Assembly: GCA_017410065.1 (NCBI GenBank)
Contig: JAFQRL010000022.1
Location: 1 to 64,000, forward strand
Length of the DNA stretch: 64,000 nt
Direction of reading: 5' to 3'
Origin: Clostridia bacterium
GTDB lineage: Bacteria > Bacillota > Clostridia > Oscillospirales > CAG-272
The position numbers and the translations under genes are program-made. Below the pieces are notes generated by a model that worked only from the letters and a program-made list of their open reading frames with translations, was not told where the DNA came from and made no database searches. Shown in pieces: positions 24,845-34,725 of this stretch (position 1 is its first letter; each line of letters begins with the position of its first letter).

Positions 24845-25471
24845 TTACTTGGAATAGAGCTCGACGATAAGCTGCTCTTCGATCTCGAAGTCGATATCGT
24901 CTCTTGCGGGAAGTGCAACTACCTTTGCTGCTGCATCTGCGGCATTGAGATCAAGCCACTTGGGAGTAGCAACGGTTGCAAGACCCTCGATAAGAGCCTT
25001 GATCTTTGCGCTTTCCTTGCTTGTTTCCTTAACGGCAATTACGTCACCTGCCTTAACGAGGATAGAGGGGATGGATACCTTCTTACCGTTAAGAGTGAAG
25101 TGAGCGTGAAGGACGAGCTGACGAGCTTCCTTTCTGGATGCTGCCATACCCATTCTGAATACTACGTTGTCAAGACGGCGCTCAAGGAGACAGAGGAGGT
25201 TCTGACCTGTGATACCTTCCATCTTCTCTGCCATCTCATAATAGTGCTTGAACTGACCCTCAAGTACGCCATAGTAGCGTCTTGCCTTCTGCTTCTCACG
25301 AAGCTGCTTGCCGTACTCTCCGACCTTCTTGCGAGCCGCGCCGTGCTGACCGGGAGCGGTGCTTCTGTGATCGAAAGCACACTTGCCGTTGGTGCAACGC
25401 TCGCCCTTAAGATAGAGCTTGCAGCCTTCACGACGGCACATTTTACAGTTAGGACCTGTATATCTAGCCAT
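24845..25471 (-). CDS. rpsD: 30S ribosomal protein S4 (zinc-binding form)
   Basis: The 208-residue protein binds 16S rRNA early in assembly and includes an S4 RNA-binding domain ([32 protein letters not shown]). Cys9, Cys12, Cys26 and Cys31 form the metal site of the C+ S4 type, whereas B. subtilis S4 lacks it. In some bacteria S4 regulates its own operon; the 125-bp gap before rpoA shows no obvious pseudoknot that I can claim. Confidence 0.97.
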   Translation of the reverse strand: MARYTGPNCKMCRREGCKLYLKGERCTNGKCAFDHRSTAPGQHGAARKKVGEYGKQLREKQKARRYYGVLEGQFKHYYEMAEKMEGITGQNLLCLLERRLDNVVFRMGMAASRKEARQLVLHAHFTLNGKKVSIPSILVKAGDVIAVKETSKESAKIKALIEGLATVATPKWLDLNAADAAAKVVALPARDDIDFEIEEQLIVELYSK

Positions 25472-25492
25472 TTTACTTTTACCTCCCTTAGA

Positions 25493-25885
25493 TTAAACGC
25501 GTCTGCGCTTAGGAGGACGACAACCGTTGTGAGGAATCGGTGTTACGTCCTTGATCATTGTGATTTCAAGACCTGCGGTTGCAAGTGCGCGGATAGCAGA
25601 CTCTCTGCCTGCTCCGGGACCTCTTACGAGAACCTCAACAGTCTTCATACCGTGATCAACTGCGATCTTGCCTGCGTGCTCTGCTGCGGTCTGTGCTGCG
25701 TAGGGGGTAGACTTCTTGGAGCCCTTGAAGCCCATCTCACCTGCAGTACCCCAAGCAATTGCATTGCCCTGCACGTCGGTGATGGTTACGATCGTGTTGT
25801 TGAAGGTGGAGCGGATATGTGCTACGCCTTTTTCAACGTTCTTACGTTCACGACGCTTTTTAACAACCTTTTTTACTGCTGCCAT
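25493..25885 (-). CDS. rpsK: 30S ribosomal protein S11
   Basis: The 130-residue protein shows the S11 platform sequences ([31 protein letters not shown]) and the C-terminal [13 protein letters not shown]. It lies 21 bp upstream of rpsD and 14 bp downstream of rpsM. Confidence 0.98.
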   Translation of the reverse strand: MAAVKKVVKKRRERKNVEKGVAHIRSTFNNTIVTITDVQGNAIAWGTAGEMGFKGSKKSTPYAAQTAAEHAGKIAVDHGMKTVEVLVRGPGAGRESAIRALATAGLEITMIKDVTPIPHNGCRPPKRRRV

Positions 25886-25899
25886 GTCATATCTCTCCT

Positions 25900-26268
25900 T
25901 TACTTCTTCTTATTAGCGATGGTCTTTGCGGGACCTTTTCTTGTTCTTGCGTTTGTCTTGGTGCGCTGACCTCTTACAGGGAGACCCTTTCTGTGTCTAA
26001 CACCGCGATAGCAATTGATTTCTACGAGACTCTTGATGTTAAGAGCTGTCTCACGGCGGAGGTCACCCTCTACGTGGTAGCTTGTTTCTATCTCATCACG
26101 AAGAGCCGCGATCTCACTCTCGGTAAGATCCTTTGCGCGAGTGTCGGGATTAACGCCTGTCTTAGCAAGGATATCCTGAGCGCTCTTGAGACCGATACCG
26201 TAGATGTAGGTAAGCGCGATTTCCACACGCTTGTTATTGGGAATATCAACACCAGCTATACGAGCCAT
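25900..26268 (-). CDS. rpsM: 30S ribosomal protein S13
   Basis: The 122-residue head protein contacts the large subunit and tRNA. It begins [19 protein letters not shown] and ends in the basic tail that reaches the P site ([17 protein letters not shown]). It is placed between rpmJ and rpsK, as usual. Confidence 0.98.
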   Translation of the reverse strand: MARIAGVDIPNNKRVEIALTYIYGIGLKSAQDILAKTGVNPDTRAKDLTESEIAALRDEIETSYHVEGDLRRETALNIKSLVEINCYRGVRHRKGLPVRGQRTKTNARTRKGPAKTIANKKK

Positions 26269-26323
26269 TTCGATATATACTCCTTATTTTAATTTAGTGT
26301 CTTAAAATTTGCGGACCCAGCTA

Positions 26324-26437
26324 TCAGCCCTGACGCTGCTTGTGCTTGGGATTTTCGCAGATGACCATTATTTTACCGTGTCTCTTAATGATCTTGCACT
26401 TATCGCAAATCTTTTTGACGGAAGGCTTAACTTTCAT
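26324..26437 (-). CDS. rpmJ: 50S ribosomal protein L36 (zinc-binding form)
   Basis: This 37-residue gene was read directly from the sequence: it starts at ATG 26437 ([15 protein letters not shown]) and ends at TGA 26324 (KHKQRQG). Cys11, Cys14, Cys27 and His32 form the zinc knuckle of the C+ form. It occupies the expected position between infA and rpsM. Confidence 0.96.
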   Translation of the reverse strand: MKVKPSVKKICDKCKIIKRHGKIMVICENPKHKQRQG

Positions 26438-26471
26438 TTTTTATGACCATGCCTTTCTTTTAATTCAAATA

Positions 26472-26693
26472 TTACTTCTTTCTCCAGGTGATACGTCCTC
26501 TTGAAATATCATAGGGTGATACCTCAACAGTTACCGTATCTCCAACGAGAATTTTGATATAATTCATACGAAGCTTGCCCGATATGGTCGCAGTTACTAT
26601 GTGACCGTTGGGGAGCTTTACCTTGAAGACCGTGTTGGGAAGTGCTTCCACAACCACGCAATCCTCAAATTCGATCAAATCGTTCTTTGCCAA
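26472..26693 (-). CDS. infA: Translation initiation factor IF-1
   Basis: The 73-residue OB-fold protein blocks the ribosomal A site during initiation. Diagnostic sequences are [18 protein letters not shown] and [21 protein letters not shown]. It is placed between map and rpmJ. The small KOW-domain protein often found between map and infA in Bacilli is absent. Confidence 0.97.
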   Translation of the reverse strand: MAKNDLIEFEDCVVVEALPNTVFKVKLPNGHIVTATISGKLRMNYIKILVGDTVTVEVSPYDISRGRITWRKK

Positions 26694-26719
26694 GAAGATT
26701 TCCTCCTGTTTATTAACCT

Positions 26720-27481
26720 TTAGTAGTCATTGTCTACGTCGGTTAGCAAAATAGGATCTCCGTCGGTAATGATGACCGTGTTCTCGTAATGAGCGGATAG
26801 CTTACCGTCCAGAGTTACCACTGTCCAACCGTCTTGCAGTACCCTTACCTCTTCTGTGCCTGCGTTAACCATAGGCTCGATCGCAAGCGTCATATTGGGG
26901 TAGAGCCTTGCACCTCTTCCCGCTCTGCCGAAATTCGGGACCTCGGGGTCCTCGTGCAGTGCGGCACCGATGCCGTGTCCAACGTAGTTGCGGACAACGG
27001 AGCAGCCATTTGAAATGACGAAACCTTCAACCGCTGAGCCAACGTCTCCGATGCGATAGCCTGCCTTGGCAAACTTCATCGCCTCATAGAAGCTTCCTTT
27101 AGTGACCTCAATCAGCCTCAGCGCCTCATCGCTTACCTTGCCGACAGGGAATGTTCTTGCACTGTCGCCATTATAGCCGCGGTAGCGAGCGCCGACGTCA
27201 ACCTTTACGATATCTCCCTCTTTGAGAATTCTTCTCTCGGAAGGAATTCCGTGTATGACCTCATCGTTAATAGAAATACAAGCGCTTCCGGGGAAGCCGT
27301 TATATCCAAGGAAGGAGGGGTGAGCATCGCACCTTTCGATAAAGGCGCGGATCTTTGCGTCGACCTCCTTCGTGGATATGCCGGGGCGGATAACGTCGCG
27401 GGCAACAAGAAGTGCCTCGCCTGTTATTCTTCCCGCCTTTTGCATAAGCTTCAGCTGCTCGGAATTTTTAATTATGATCAT
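26720..27481 (-). CDS. map: Methionine aminopeptidase type I
   Basis: The 253-residue metalloenzyme removes the initiator Met from nascent proteins. The metal ligands lie in [18 protein letters not shown] (two Asp), [18 protein letters not shown] (His), LAIEPMVN (Glu) and [10 protein letters not shown] (Glu), and the substrate His in NDEVIHGIP. The start follows adk after only 2 bp. Confidence 0.97.
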   Translation of the reverse strand: MIIIKNSEQLKLMQKAGRITGEALLVARDVIRPGISTKEVDAKIRAFIERCDAHPSFLGYNGFPGSACISINDEVIHGIPSERRILKEGDIVKVDVGARYRGYNGDSARTFPVGKVSDEALRLIEVTKGSFYEAMKFAKAGYRIGDVGSAVEGFVISNGCSVVRNYVGHGIGAALHEDPEVPNFGRAGRGARLYPNMTLAIEPMVNAGTEEVRVLQDGWTVVTLDGKLSAHYENTVIITDGDPILLTDVDNDY

Positions 27482-27483
27482 AA

Positions 27484-28113
27484 TCAGATACCGAGAGCCA
27501 GGAAGGTACGTTTTTTGGTATCCTCAAGCGCGTCTGCGCCCACAACCACCCTGATGAGTCCTTTCTTTGAATAGAACTCCTTGAGGGGCTCTGTGGAAGA
27601 GTGATACACCTGCAGGCGAGATCTCACCACATCCGGTGCATCGTCTGCACGGATGGAGAGTGCCGTACCGCACTCGCACGCATCTCCGTTGGGAGAGGGG
27701 TTATGTGCTGTGTGGTAGGTCTTTCCGCAGGAGGGGCAAACCCTTCTGCCGCTCATTCTCCGGACGATCTCCTCATCGGGGACCTCAAGAGAAACAACGG
27801 CATCGAGCTTCACGCCCATTGCATCAAGAGCCTCTGCCTGTGGAACGGTACGAGGGAATCCATCAAGAATGTATCCCTTGTCGCAGTCCGATTTCGCGAG
27901 GCGCTCCTTGACGATGCCGATAACGACATCGTCAGGAACAAGAGCACCGCGCTCAATAAATTCTTTGGCTTTGCGTCCCATATCCGTGCCTGCCTTGCAA
28001 GCCTCGCGGATGATCGCGCCTGTGGAGATGGTAGGAATACCGAGCTCCTTGGAAACGAATTCAGCCTGAGTGCCCTTGCCTGCACCGGGAGCGCCAAGAA
28101 AAATTATTTTCAT
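27484..28113 (-). CDS. adk: Adenylate kinase
   Basis: The 209-residue enzyme interconverts ATP + AMP and 2 ADP. It carries the P-loop GAPGAGKGTQ, the AMP-binding segment (STGAIIREA) and DGFPRTVPQAEAL. The LID has Cys pairs CPSC and CEC around YHTAHNPSPNGD; the second pair is one residue closer than the usual C-x2-C, so zinc binding may be altered. It is located between secY and map. Confidence 0.96.
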   Translation of the reverse strand: MKIIFLGAPGAGKGTQAEFVSKELGIPTISTGAIIREACKAGTDMGRKAKEFIERGALVPDDVVIGIVKERLAKSDCDKGYILDGFPRTVPQAEALDAMGVKLDAVVSLEVPDEEIVRRMSGRRVCPSCGKTYHTAHNPSPNGDACECGTALSIRADDAPDVVRSRLQVYHSSTEPLKEFYSKKGLIRVVVGADALEDTKKRTFLALGI

Positions 28114-28140
28114 TTGAGTTACCTCGGGTATGTGCGTAGC

Positions 28141-29580
28141 TTAATTAAGGAAGCCCTTGTAGTTACGCATCGTAAGCTGTGCTTCGAGCTCTCTGAAGGT
28201 CTCAACGGCAACACCGACAACGATAAGAAGTGTCGTACCACCGAAGGAGAAGATGCTGACGAGTCCGGAAGCGTTTGCCGCGATCTGAGACTGAAGATAT
28301 GCAGACTCAAGACCAAAGATCTGCTCAAGCCAGGTACCGACATACGCACCCTCGATGATCCACTCAAAGAAGTGCTGGAACACGTGAGGGCCGAGTATCT
28401 GAGGAATGACCGCGATGATACCAAGGAAGAGCGCGCCTGCAAGAGTGATCTTGCCGAGGATCTTCTTGATATAGTCTGCTGTGGGTCTACCCTGTCTGAT
28501 ACCGGGGATCGCACCGCCCTGTCTCTTAAGGTTATTGGATACTTCCATAGGATCGAAGGTGATCTGTGTGTAGAAGTATGTGAAGCCTATGATGAGAAGG
28601 AAGAGCAGCACGGGATAAACAACGCCGTTTACGCCGATGATGTCCGCGAATTTAGCCCATCCGGAGGTCTCATCGTATGCGCCTGCGCTCTCAAGCACCT
28701 GCATAATGGTGGGAACGAAGGAAACGATGGAGGAAGCGAAGATGATGGGCATAACGCCTGTCATATTGAGCTTGATCGGAAGATTAGAGCTCTGACCGCC
28801 GTACATCTTACGGCCAACTACCTTCTTCGCATACTGAACGGGAATTCTTCTCTCGGAGCCTGTGAACCAGATAACCACAGCGATAAGAGCGAGGAGTCCT
28901 GCGATGAGCACTACTGCGAATACAGTAGAGATCAGTGCGTAGAGCCAAGCTCTGTCAACGTAGCTATAGGTGTCAACGACCATAACAACGAGGTTGTAAA
29001 CGAAGGAAGGAACCGATGCAACGATATTTGCAAAGAGTATGATGGAAATACCGTTACCGATACCTCTTTCGTTGATTCTCTCAGCAAGCCACATAATGAT
29101 GGACGCACCTGCTACGTAGCAAGCGATGATAACTACCGAATAAAGGAAGCTTGCATCGCCCTCTGTTGCAGCGTTGGTGAGCGCACCTGCCTGCTTGAGA
29201 AGGAAGTAATAACCGATAGCCGTTACGATAGCAAGGATAACGGTTACTATTCTTGTGATAAAGCTCATCTTCTTTTTGTCGTTTTTCGCGATCTCGCCGA
29301 GCTTCGGGAATACGACAGCAAGAAGCTGAATGATAATTGAAGCGTTTATATAAGGCTGTACGCCGAGCGCAAAGAGCGTCATTGTACCCATAGAGCCACC
29401 CGAGAGCACGTTCATATATTCAAGGATCGTGCCACTCATAGTTGCCTGGAAATTGTTAGCCTCAACAAACGGAACGGGAATGACTGTACCTATACGGTAG
29501 AGGAAGAGGATCAGGAGAGTGAAAAGTATCTTACTTCTGATTTCCTTGGTATTCCAAGCGTTCTTAAGTGTCTGAAGCAT
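28141..29580 (-). CDS. secY: Protein translocase subunit SecY
   Basis: The 479-residue protein has ten predicted transmembrane helices forming the Sec channel. Typical segments include FALGVQPYINASIIIQLL, ITRIVTVILAIVTAIGYY and INERGIGNGISIILFANI. It is longer than B. subtilis SecY (about 431) through expanded loops. Its ATG overlaps the rplO stop by one base (TAATG), implying coupled translation. Confidence 0.97.
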   Translation of the reverse strand: MLQTLKNAWNTKEIRSKILFTLLILFLYRIGTVIPVPFVEANNFQATMSGTILEYMNVLSGGSMGTMTLFALGVQPYINASIIIQLLAVVFPKLGEIAKNDKKKMSFITRIVTVILAIVTAIGYYFLLKQAGALTNAATEGDASFLYSVVIIACYVAGASIIMWLAERINERGIGNGISIILFANIVASVPSFVYNLVVMVVDTYSYVDRAWLYALISTVFAVVLIAGLLALIAVVIWFTGSERRIPVQYAKKVVGRKMYGGQSSNLPIKLNMTGVMPIIFASSIVSFVPTIMQVLESAGAYDETSGWAKFADIIGVNGVVYPVLLFLLIIGFTYFYTQITFDPMEVSNNLKRQGGAIPGIRQGRPTADYIKKILGKITLAGALFLGIIAVIPQILGPHVFQHFFEWIIEGAYVGTWLEQIFGLESAYLQSQIAANASGLVSIFSFGGTTLLIVVGVAVETFRELEAQLTMRNYKGFLN

Positions 29581-30023
29581 TATACCACCTCAGTCTTTCC
29601 ACCTACTGCCTCGATCTTCTCTTTAGCAGAAGCGGAGAAGACCGCTGCTTTAACGGTGAGTTTTTTGGTGATTTCGCCCTCGCCAAGCACCTTAACACCG
29701 TCGAAAGCGGTGTCGATAAGACCCTTGGTGAGAAGAGCTGCAACGTCAACTACCTCGCCGTCATCAAACTTGTTAAGCGCCTGCACGTTGATAACCGCGT
29801 ACTTCTTCGCAAAACGATAGTTATTAAAGCCTCTCTTGGGAAGCTTTCTGTAAAGCGGAAGCTGACCGCCCTCAAATCCGGGTCTTACACCGCCGCCGGA
29901 GCGAGCGTTCTGACCCTTGTGGCCCTTGCCGGCCGTTTTTCCGTTGCCGGAACCTGCGCCTCTACCCTTGCGGAAGTTCTCCTTTACGGAGCCCTCTGCG
30001 GGTGAAAGTTCATGGAGCTTCAT
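29580..30023 (-). CDS. rplO: 50S ribosomal protein L15
   Basis: The 147-residue protein starts at ATG 30023, directly after AAAGGAGG and at the conserved [12 protein letters not shown]; the frame is open six codons further without support. The Gly/Lys-rich N-terminus ([19 protein letters not shown]) penetrates 23S rRNA. It is located between rpmD and secY. Confidence 0.96.
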   Translation of the reverse strand: MKLHELSPAEGSVKENFRKGRGAGSGNGKTAGKGHKGQNARSGGGVRPGFEGGQLPLYRKLPKRGFNNYRFAKKYAVINVQALNKFDDGEVVDVAALLTKGLIDTAFDGVKVLGEGEITKKLTVKAAVFSASAKEKIEAVGGKTEVV

Positions 30024-30047
30024 TTTGTATCCTCCTTTCAATTCCGA

Positions 30048-30227
30048 TTAAACGGTCTCAACCTTAACAAGGTGAGAGATAACTTTTATTTTGCCCTGAA
30101 GGCATGCATTGTTTGCCTGAACGGTGCTGTCGCCGGGTCTCTTGAGACCGAGGGACTCAGCAGTTGCGATCTGGTTCTTCTTGCACGCGATGAGGCTCTT
30201 TATGAGAGTAACCTTAACGTTTTCCAT
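30048..30227 (-). CDS. rpmD: 50S ribosomal protein L30
   Basis: This 59-residue gene was read directly from the sequence, from ATG 30227 (MENVKVTLIKSLIACKKNQ) to TAA 30048 (HLVKVETV). The pattern TAESLGLKRPGDSTV is typical of L30. It lies between rpsE and rplO, the standard place; TAG-GGGG-like Shine-Dalgarno sequence is 5-9 bp upstream. Confidence 0.95.
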   Translation of the reverse strand: MENVKVTLIKSLIACKKNQIATAESLGLKRPGDSTVQANNACLQGKIKVISHLVKVETV

Positions 30228-30241
30228 TACACGCTACCCCC

Positions 30242-30745
30242 TTATGCCTTAACGTCTTCTACGCTAAGTCCGCGAAGCTCTGCGATCTCTTCAGCGGTTC
30301 TGAGAGACTTGAGACCCTCGAACGTTGCCTTAACCACGTTAGTGGGGTTAGAGGAACGAAGGCACTTAGCACGAATGTTCTTGATACCTGCGAGAGCAAG
30401 GATGGTACGAACTGTACCGCCTGCGATAATACCGGTACCGGGAGCGGCGGGCTTAAGGAGAACCTTACCTGCACCGTACTCGCCGATAACGTCGTGAGGG
30501 ATCGTGGATCCGTTAAGGGAAACCTTGATCAAATTCTTTTTAGCATCCTCGATACCCTTGCGAATTGCATCGGGAACCTCAGCTGCCTTTCCGAGGCCGA
30601 AGCCTACATGTCCATTTCCGTCGCCTACTACCATGATAGCTGCAAAACGAGCGATTCTACCGCCCTTTACGGTCTTGGAAACACGGTTTAAAACTACAAG
30701 CTGCTCCTGAAGATCAAGCTCAGCTGCATTAATGATCTTTGCCAT
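30242..30745 (-). CDS. rpsE: 30S ribosomal protein S5
   Basis: The 167-residue protein has the S5 double-stranded RNA-binding domain ([36 protein letters not shown]) and C-terminal fold ([16 protein letters not shown]). It maintains decoding accuracy. It is in standard order between rplR and rpmD. Confidence 0.98.
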   Translation of the reverse strand: MAKIINAAELDLQEQLVVLNRVSKTVKGGRIARFAAIMVVGDGNGHVGFGLGKAAEVPDAIRKGIEDAKKNLIKVSLNGSTIPHDVIGEYGAGKVLLKPAAPGTGIIAGGTVRTILALAGIKNIRAKCLRSSNPTNVVKATFEGLKSLRTAEEIAELRGLSVEDVKA

Positions 30746-30796
30746 GTTAATCTCCTTATAGAATGTTTCTTGTGGAAACAGTGTATAAACCGGCGA

Positions 30797-31156
30797 TTAG
30801 AACTTCAGGCCGCCTTCTCTGGCGCCTTCTGCTAATTCCGATACACGTCCGTGATAAATGTAGCCACCGCGGTCGAATACTACCGTGGAAATGCCCTTTG
30901 CGAGAGCTCTCTCTGCGAGAGTCGCGCCTACCTTGCGAGCTGCCTCCTTGTTGGAGCCGATGCCCTCAAAGTCCTTTTCATAAGTGTTTGCACTTACGAG
31001 CGTTACGCCCGCAACGTCATCGATGATCTGAGCGGAGATGTTTGCGTTGGATCTGTAAACTGCAAGACGAGGTCTTTCAGCAGTGCCCGAGATCTTGCCG
31101 CGAACTCTCTTATGTCTCTTAAGACGCTGTGCGTTACTGTCAATTCTCTTAACCAT
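30797..31156 (-). CDS. rplR: 50S ribosomal protein L18
   Basis: The 119-residue protein binds 5S rRNA. The sequence has the expected [24 protein letters not shown] segment and [22 protein letters not shown] end. It lies 51 bp upstream of rpsE. Confidence 0.98.
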   Translation of the reverse strand: MVKRIDSNAQRLKRHKRVRGKISGTAERPRLAVYRSNANISAQIIDDVAGVTLVSANTYEKDFEGIGSNKEAARKVGATLAERALAKGISTVVFDRGGYIYHGRVSELAEGAREGGLKF

Positions 31157-31174
31157 TTTAACGCTCTCCTTTCA

Positions 31175-31714
31175 TTACTTACCGGTCTTTCCGGCCTTGC
31201 GGCGGATGTGCTCACCGGAATACTTGATACCCTTACCAAGGTAGGGCTCGGGAGGTCTCTTGGATCTGATCACAGCTGCGACCTGACCAACTGCCTGCTT
31301 GTCGATACCCTTTACGATGATGGTCGTGCTGTCGGGGCACTCGAACTTAACGCCGTTTGCTTCCTCGAACACAACAGGGTGGGAGTAACCGAGACCAAGG
31401 TTAAGCTTAGTACCGGACTTCTCAGCACGGTAGCCTACACCAACGATCTCAAGCTTCTTCTCATAGCCCTTGGTAACGCCAACAACCATATTGTTGAGGA
31501 GCGTTCTTGTGAGGCCGTGAAGAGCGCGGTTTTCTTTCTCGTCGTTAGGACGGGCAACGGTGAGCTTGTCACCGTCAAGGGTGATCGTAAGAGCTGCATT
31601 AAAGGTATCCTTGAGCTCGCCAAGGGGGCCCTTTACGGTAACTGCATTGCCTTCGGCAATGGTTACGCTTACGCCTGCGGGAACTGTAATAGGTTCTCTA
31701 CCAATTCTTGACAT
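31175..31714 (-). CDS. rplF: 50S ribosomal protein L6
   Basis: The 179-residue protein has two similar domains (SRIGREPITVPAGVSV; VGVGYRAEKSG...) and the conserved C-terminal PPEPYLGKGIKYSGE. It sits near the GTPase centre of the ribosome. It is placed between rpsH and rplR. Confidence 0.98.
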   Translation of the reverse strand: MSRIGREPITVPAGVSVTIAEGNAVTVKGPLGELKDTFNAALTITLDGDKLTVARPNDEKENRALHGLTRTLLNNMVVGVTKGYEKKLEIVGVGYRAEKSGTKLNLGLGYSHPVVFEEANGVKFECPDSTTIIVKGIDKQAVGQVAAVIRSKRPPEPYLGKGIKYSGEHIRRKAGKTGK

Positions 31715-31734
31715 AACTTCTTACCTCCCCTTTC

Positions 31735-32133
31735 TTACCATACGAAGGCGAGGACTTCGCCACCGACGTTTGCCTGTCTTGCCTTCTTATCGGTCATAAC
31801 ACCCTTAGAGGTGGAAACGATCGCGATACCGAGACCGTTCATAACCTTGGGCATATCCTCACAGTTGGAGTAGATACGAAGACCGGGCTTGGAAACTCTG
31901 CGAAGGCCGTGAATAACCTTCTGCTTGCCGGGAGCGTACTTGAGGGTAACGCGGATGATACCCTGCTTGCCGTCCTCAACGATCTGGAAATTCTTAATAT
32001 AACCTTCCTCGAGAAGGATCTGAGCGATAGACTTCTTGAGGTTGGATGCGGGAACATCAACAGACTCGTGCTTAGCATCATTTGCGTTTCTGATTCTTGT
32101 AAGCATATCTGCGATTACATCTGAAATTTGCAT
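31735..32133 (-). CDS. rpsH: 30S ribosomal protein S8
   Basis: The 132-residue protein begins [18 protein letters not shown] and ends with the S8 motif [26 protein letters not shown]. It binds central-domain 16S rRNA. An unusually long spacer (about 150 bp) separates it from rpsN upstream. Confidence 0.98.
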   Translation of the reverse strand: MQISDVIADMLTRIRNANDAKHESVDVPASNLKKSIAQILLEEGYIKNFQIVEDGKQGIIRVTLKYAPGKQKVIHGLRRVSKPGLRIYSNCEDMPKVMNGLGIAIVSTSKGVMTDKKARQANVGGEVLAFVW

Positions 32134-32286
32134 TGTTTTTTCCTCCTATATGCAAGTTTGTTTTTCTTGCTGCCGACGTGCGGCGGCATATCGGCGGTTA
32201 AAGCCCAAGGTATCGGTTAAATTATTACCGACCCTTTTGGAGCTTTCCTTCCGGTTGCTTGGAGATGCGAGGGCATCTCAATCAGA
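32134..32286 (-). other. Structured spacer between rpsN and rpsH
   Basis: This 153-bp gap is much longer than neighbouring spacers (mostly 10-50 bp) and contains several short inverted repeats, such as GCCG...CGGC near 32172-32187 and a GAGATGC...GCATCTC stem near 32264-32280. It may be an RNA processing or autoregulatory site inside the operon. No small reading frame stands out. Confidence 0.4.
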
Positions 32287-32472
32287 TTACCAAGATGCCT
32301 TTCTTACACCCGGGATCTCGCCCTTGTATGCGAGCTCACGGAAGCAGATACGGCAGATTCCGTACTTACGAAGGTAAGCGTGAGGTCTGCCACAGATCTT
32401 GCATCTGTTGTAAGCGCGAGTGGAGAACTTAGGCTCCTTCTGCTGCTTGAGTATCATTGACTTCTTTGCCAT
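32287..32472 (-). CDS. rpsZ: 30S ribosomal protein S14 type Z
   Basis: The 61-residue zinc-binding S14 has Cys24, Cys27, Cys40 and Cys43 (CKIC / CRIC) and the typical end [11 protein letters not shown]. The short type Z form is usual in Firmicutes; a zinc-free paralogue is not in this window. Confidence 0.97.
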   Translation of the reverse strand: MAKKSMILKQQKEPKFSTRAYNRCKICGRPHAYLRKYGICRICFRELAYKGEIPGVRKASW

Positions 32473-32484
32473 GGCTTCTTCTCC

Positions 32485-33024
32485 TTAATTTGCAAAGGGA
32501 GCGCCCATAAGAGCGAGCATCTCTTTTGCTTCTTCGTCGGTGTTAGCAGTGGTTACGAACACGATGTCCATACCGCGGATCTTGTCAACCTTATCATACT
32601 CGATCTCGGGGAAGATGAGCTGCTCCTTAAGACCGAGAGCATAGTTGCCTCTGCCGTCGAAGCCGTTGGGGTTGATACCCTTGAAGTCACGAACGCGGGG
32701 GAGAGCGAAGCTGAAGAGCTTATCCATAAACTCATACATCTTCTCGCCGCGAAGAGTTACCTTAACGCCGATCTTCATACCCTCACGGAGCTTGAAGTTA
32801 GCGATGGACTTGTGAGCATAGGTGGGAACTGCCTTCTGGCCGGAGATAAGGGTTATCTCGTCGATAACGTTATCAATAACCTTGGAGTTCTCCTTTGCGT
32901 CGCCGCAGCCAACGTTGATAACGATTTTGTTGAACTTCGGGATCTGCATTACCGAGGAATAGTTGAACTTCTGCATAAGAGCAGGTGCAACTTCATTCTT
33001 ATACTTTTCAGCGAATCTAGACAT
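32485..33024 (-). CDS. rplE: 50S ribosomal protein L5
   Basis: The 179-residue 5S rRNA-binding protein shows [35 protein letters not shown] and the C-terminal [19 protein letters not shown]. It is in standard order between rplX and rpsZ. Confidence 0.98.
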   Translation of the reverse strand: MSRFAEKYKNEVAPALMQKFNYSSVMQIPKFNKIVINVGCGDAKENSKVIDNVIDEITLISGQKAVPTYAHKSIANFKLREGMKIGVKVTLRGEKMYEFMDKLFSFALPRVRDFKGINPNGFDGRGNYALGLKEQLIFPEIEYDKVDKIRGMDIVFVTTANTDEEAKEMLALMGAPFAN

Positions 33025-33041
33025 TTATCTGCACCTCCATC

Positions 33042-33356
33042 TTATATTTCCGCGCCGCACTTAGCGCATACGCGGATCTTCTTACCGTCAACTACCTTGA
33101 CCTTGGAGCGAACTGCCTTATCGCACTTGGGGCAGTAGAGAGCTACCTTGCAGGCGTAGATCGCGCCCTCGGTCTTAACGATCTGGGACTTGTCGCCCTG
33201 GCGACGAGCCTTAGTGTGCTTGGAAACGATGTTTGCACCCTCAACGATTACCTTACCTTCCTCGGGAGAAGCTGCAATAACCTTGCCCTTCACGCCCTTG
33301 GAGTCACCGGAGAGAACAACAACGGTATCATCTTTTTTAACATGAAGCTTATCCAT
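33042..33356 (-). CDS. rplX: 50S ribosomal protein L24
   Basis: The 104-residue protein has an N-terminal KOW motif (DDTVVVLSGDSKGVKGKV) and IVEGANIVSKHTK. The C-terminal part carries two CxxC pairs (CPKC and CAKC), a probable zinc ribbon seen in some Clostridia L24 proteins but not in E. coli. Confidence 0.97.
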   Translation of the reverse strand: MDKLHVKKDDTVVVLSGDSKGVKGKVIAASPEEGKVIVEGANIVSKHTKARRQGDKSQIVKTEGAIYACKVALYCPKCDKAVRSKVKVVDGKKIRVCAKCGAEI

Positions 33357-33376
33357 TATTCATTACCTCCTGTGAA

Positions 33377-33745
33377 TTAAAGTACCTCGGGAGCAAGGGA
33401 CATGATCTTGGTGAAGTCGTGCTCACGAAGCTCTCTTGCTACCGGGCCAAAGATACGGGTACCTCTGGGTGTTTTGTCTTCCTTAATAATAACTGCAGCG
33501 TTCTCATCGAACTTGATGTAGGAACCGTCTGCACGGCGAAGCTCTTTTACAGTTCTGACTACAACTGCTTTTACAACGTCGCCCTTCTTTACAACGCCGC
33601 CGGGTGCTGCCTTCTTGACAGAGCAAACGACGATATCACCGACGCTTGCATAGCGGCGACCTGAGCCGCCGAGAACTCTGATGCACATAAGCTCTTTTGC
33701 ACCGGTGTTATCTGCGACCTTCATTAAAGATTGCTGCTGAATCAC
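33377..33745 (-). CDS. rplN: 50S ribosomal protein L14
   Basis: The 122-residue protein has the full L14 signature: [46 protein letters not shown]. It forms part of an inter-subunit bridge. An 80-bp spacer separates it from rpsQ upstream. Confidence 0.98.
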   Translation of the reverse strand: MIQQQSLMKVADNTGAKELMCIRVLGGSGRRYASVGDIVVCSVKKAAPGGVVKKGDVVKAVVVRTVKELRRADGSYIKFDENAAVIIKEDKTPRGTRIFGPVARELREHDFTKIMSLAPEVL

Positions 33746-33825
33746 TGTTTTTTCCTCCTTTTTCGGTAAACCTTTAATCTACCTACTGGTTTAGTGACTA
33801 ACTTATTTGTTTGATTTTGTAAATA

Positions 33826-34092
33826 TTACTTTGCCTTTTCGATGATTTCAACAAGGCGCCATCTCTTAGTCTTGGAGAGGGGTCTGGTTTCCATCACTGC
33901 AACCTTATCGCCGATTCCGCAGGTATTAGCCTCATCGTGAGCGTGGATCTTAACGGTTCTCTTGATGATCTTACCGTACTTGGGGTGACGAACGTTGTCT
34001 ACGATAGCAACGACGATGGTCTTGTCCATCTTGTCGCTTACTACCTTACCGACTCTGACTTTTCTAAGCTTACGAGTTTCAGTCATTTTCAT
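33826..34092 (-). CDS. rpsQ: 30S ribosomal protein S17
   Basis: The 88-residue OB-fold protein binds 5'-domain 16S r[23 protein letters not shown] and [23 protein letters not shown] are diagnostic. It lies 9 bp downstream of rpmC. Confidence 0.98.
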   Translation of the reverse strand: MKMTETRKLRKVRVGKVVSDKMDKTIVVAIVDNVRHPKYGKIIKRTVKIHAHDEANTCGIGDKVAVMETRPLSKTKRWRLVEIIEKAK

Positions 34093-34101
34093 TACCTCCC
34101 G

Positions 34102-34290
34102 TTATGCATTCTTCTCGCGAAGAACTGTCATTACGCGAGCAATATCATGCTTAACTTCTGTGATTTTGTGAGGATTGTCAAGCTGCTTGACTTCAAGCTG
34201 GAAGCGAAGATTGAAAAGTTCTTCTTTGAGCTCGCCGAGCTTCTCGGTAAGCTCCTCAGCGGTCATTTTTCTGAGTTCTGTTGCCTTCAT
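34102..34290 (-). CDS. rpmC: 50S ribosomal protein L29
   Basis: The 62-residue helical-hairpin protein beside the exit tunnel has the expected [31 protein letters not shown]. It is separated from rplP by only 3 bp. Confidence 0.97.
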   Translation of the reverse strand: MKATELRKMTAEELTEKLGELKEELFNLRFQLEVKQLDNPHKITEVKHDIARVMTVLREKNA

Positions 34291-34293
34291 TGC

Positions 34294-34725
34294 TTAAACC
34301 TCCTCGCTTATTTCAAGATCTGCTTTCCTAGCAAACTTGCACTTAATGGGAAGCTTGTTGGAAGCGAGACGCATAGCCTCTTTTGCCTGCTCCTCGGTAA
34401 CGCCGTCCATCTCGAACATAACTCTGCCGGGCTTAACGACCGCTACCCAGTATTCGGGCGAACCCTTACCTGAACCCATTCGAGTTTCAGCGGGCTTCTC
34501 CGTGATAGGCTTATCGGGGAATATTTTGATCCAAACCTGACCACCACGCTTTACGTATCTGGTCATTGCGATACGGGCTGCCTCGATCTGGTTGGAGGTG
34601 ATCCAAGCAGGCTCAAGAGCAACGAGACCGAAGGAACCGTTGGTGATCTTGTTACCGCGAAGGGCTTTACCTTTAAGTCTGCCGCGCTGCTGGCGTCTGA
34701 ACTTAACTCTCTTTGGCATCAACAT
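34294..34725 (-). CDS. rplP: 50S ribosomal protein L16
   Basis: The 143-residue protein carries [19 protein letters not shown] and the segment [21 protein letters not shown]. The first ATG overlaps the rpsC stop by one base (TAATG); an internal ATG two codons later is the usual family start. A GGAGGG site inside the end of rpsC suits the first ATG better. Confidence 0.97.
   Translation of the reverse strand: MLMPKRVKFRRQQRGRLKGKALRGNKITNGSFGLVALEPAWITSNQIEAARIAMTRYVKRGGQVWIKIFPDKPITEKPAETRMGSGKGSPEYWVAVVKPGRVMFEMDGVTEEQAKEAMRLASNKLPIKCKFARKADLEISEEV

Noticed and set aside
24749-25969. Plus-strand frame of 406 codons opposite rpsD and rpsK
   Set aside because: It is a shadow of ribosomal protein genes, Cys-rich by reverse-complement codons, with no support.
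27601-29340. Long plus-strand reading frame (579 codons) opposite secY and adk
   Set aside because: It is antisense to certain genes, follows their codon bias, and has no ribosome binding site or recognisable domain.
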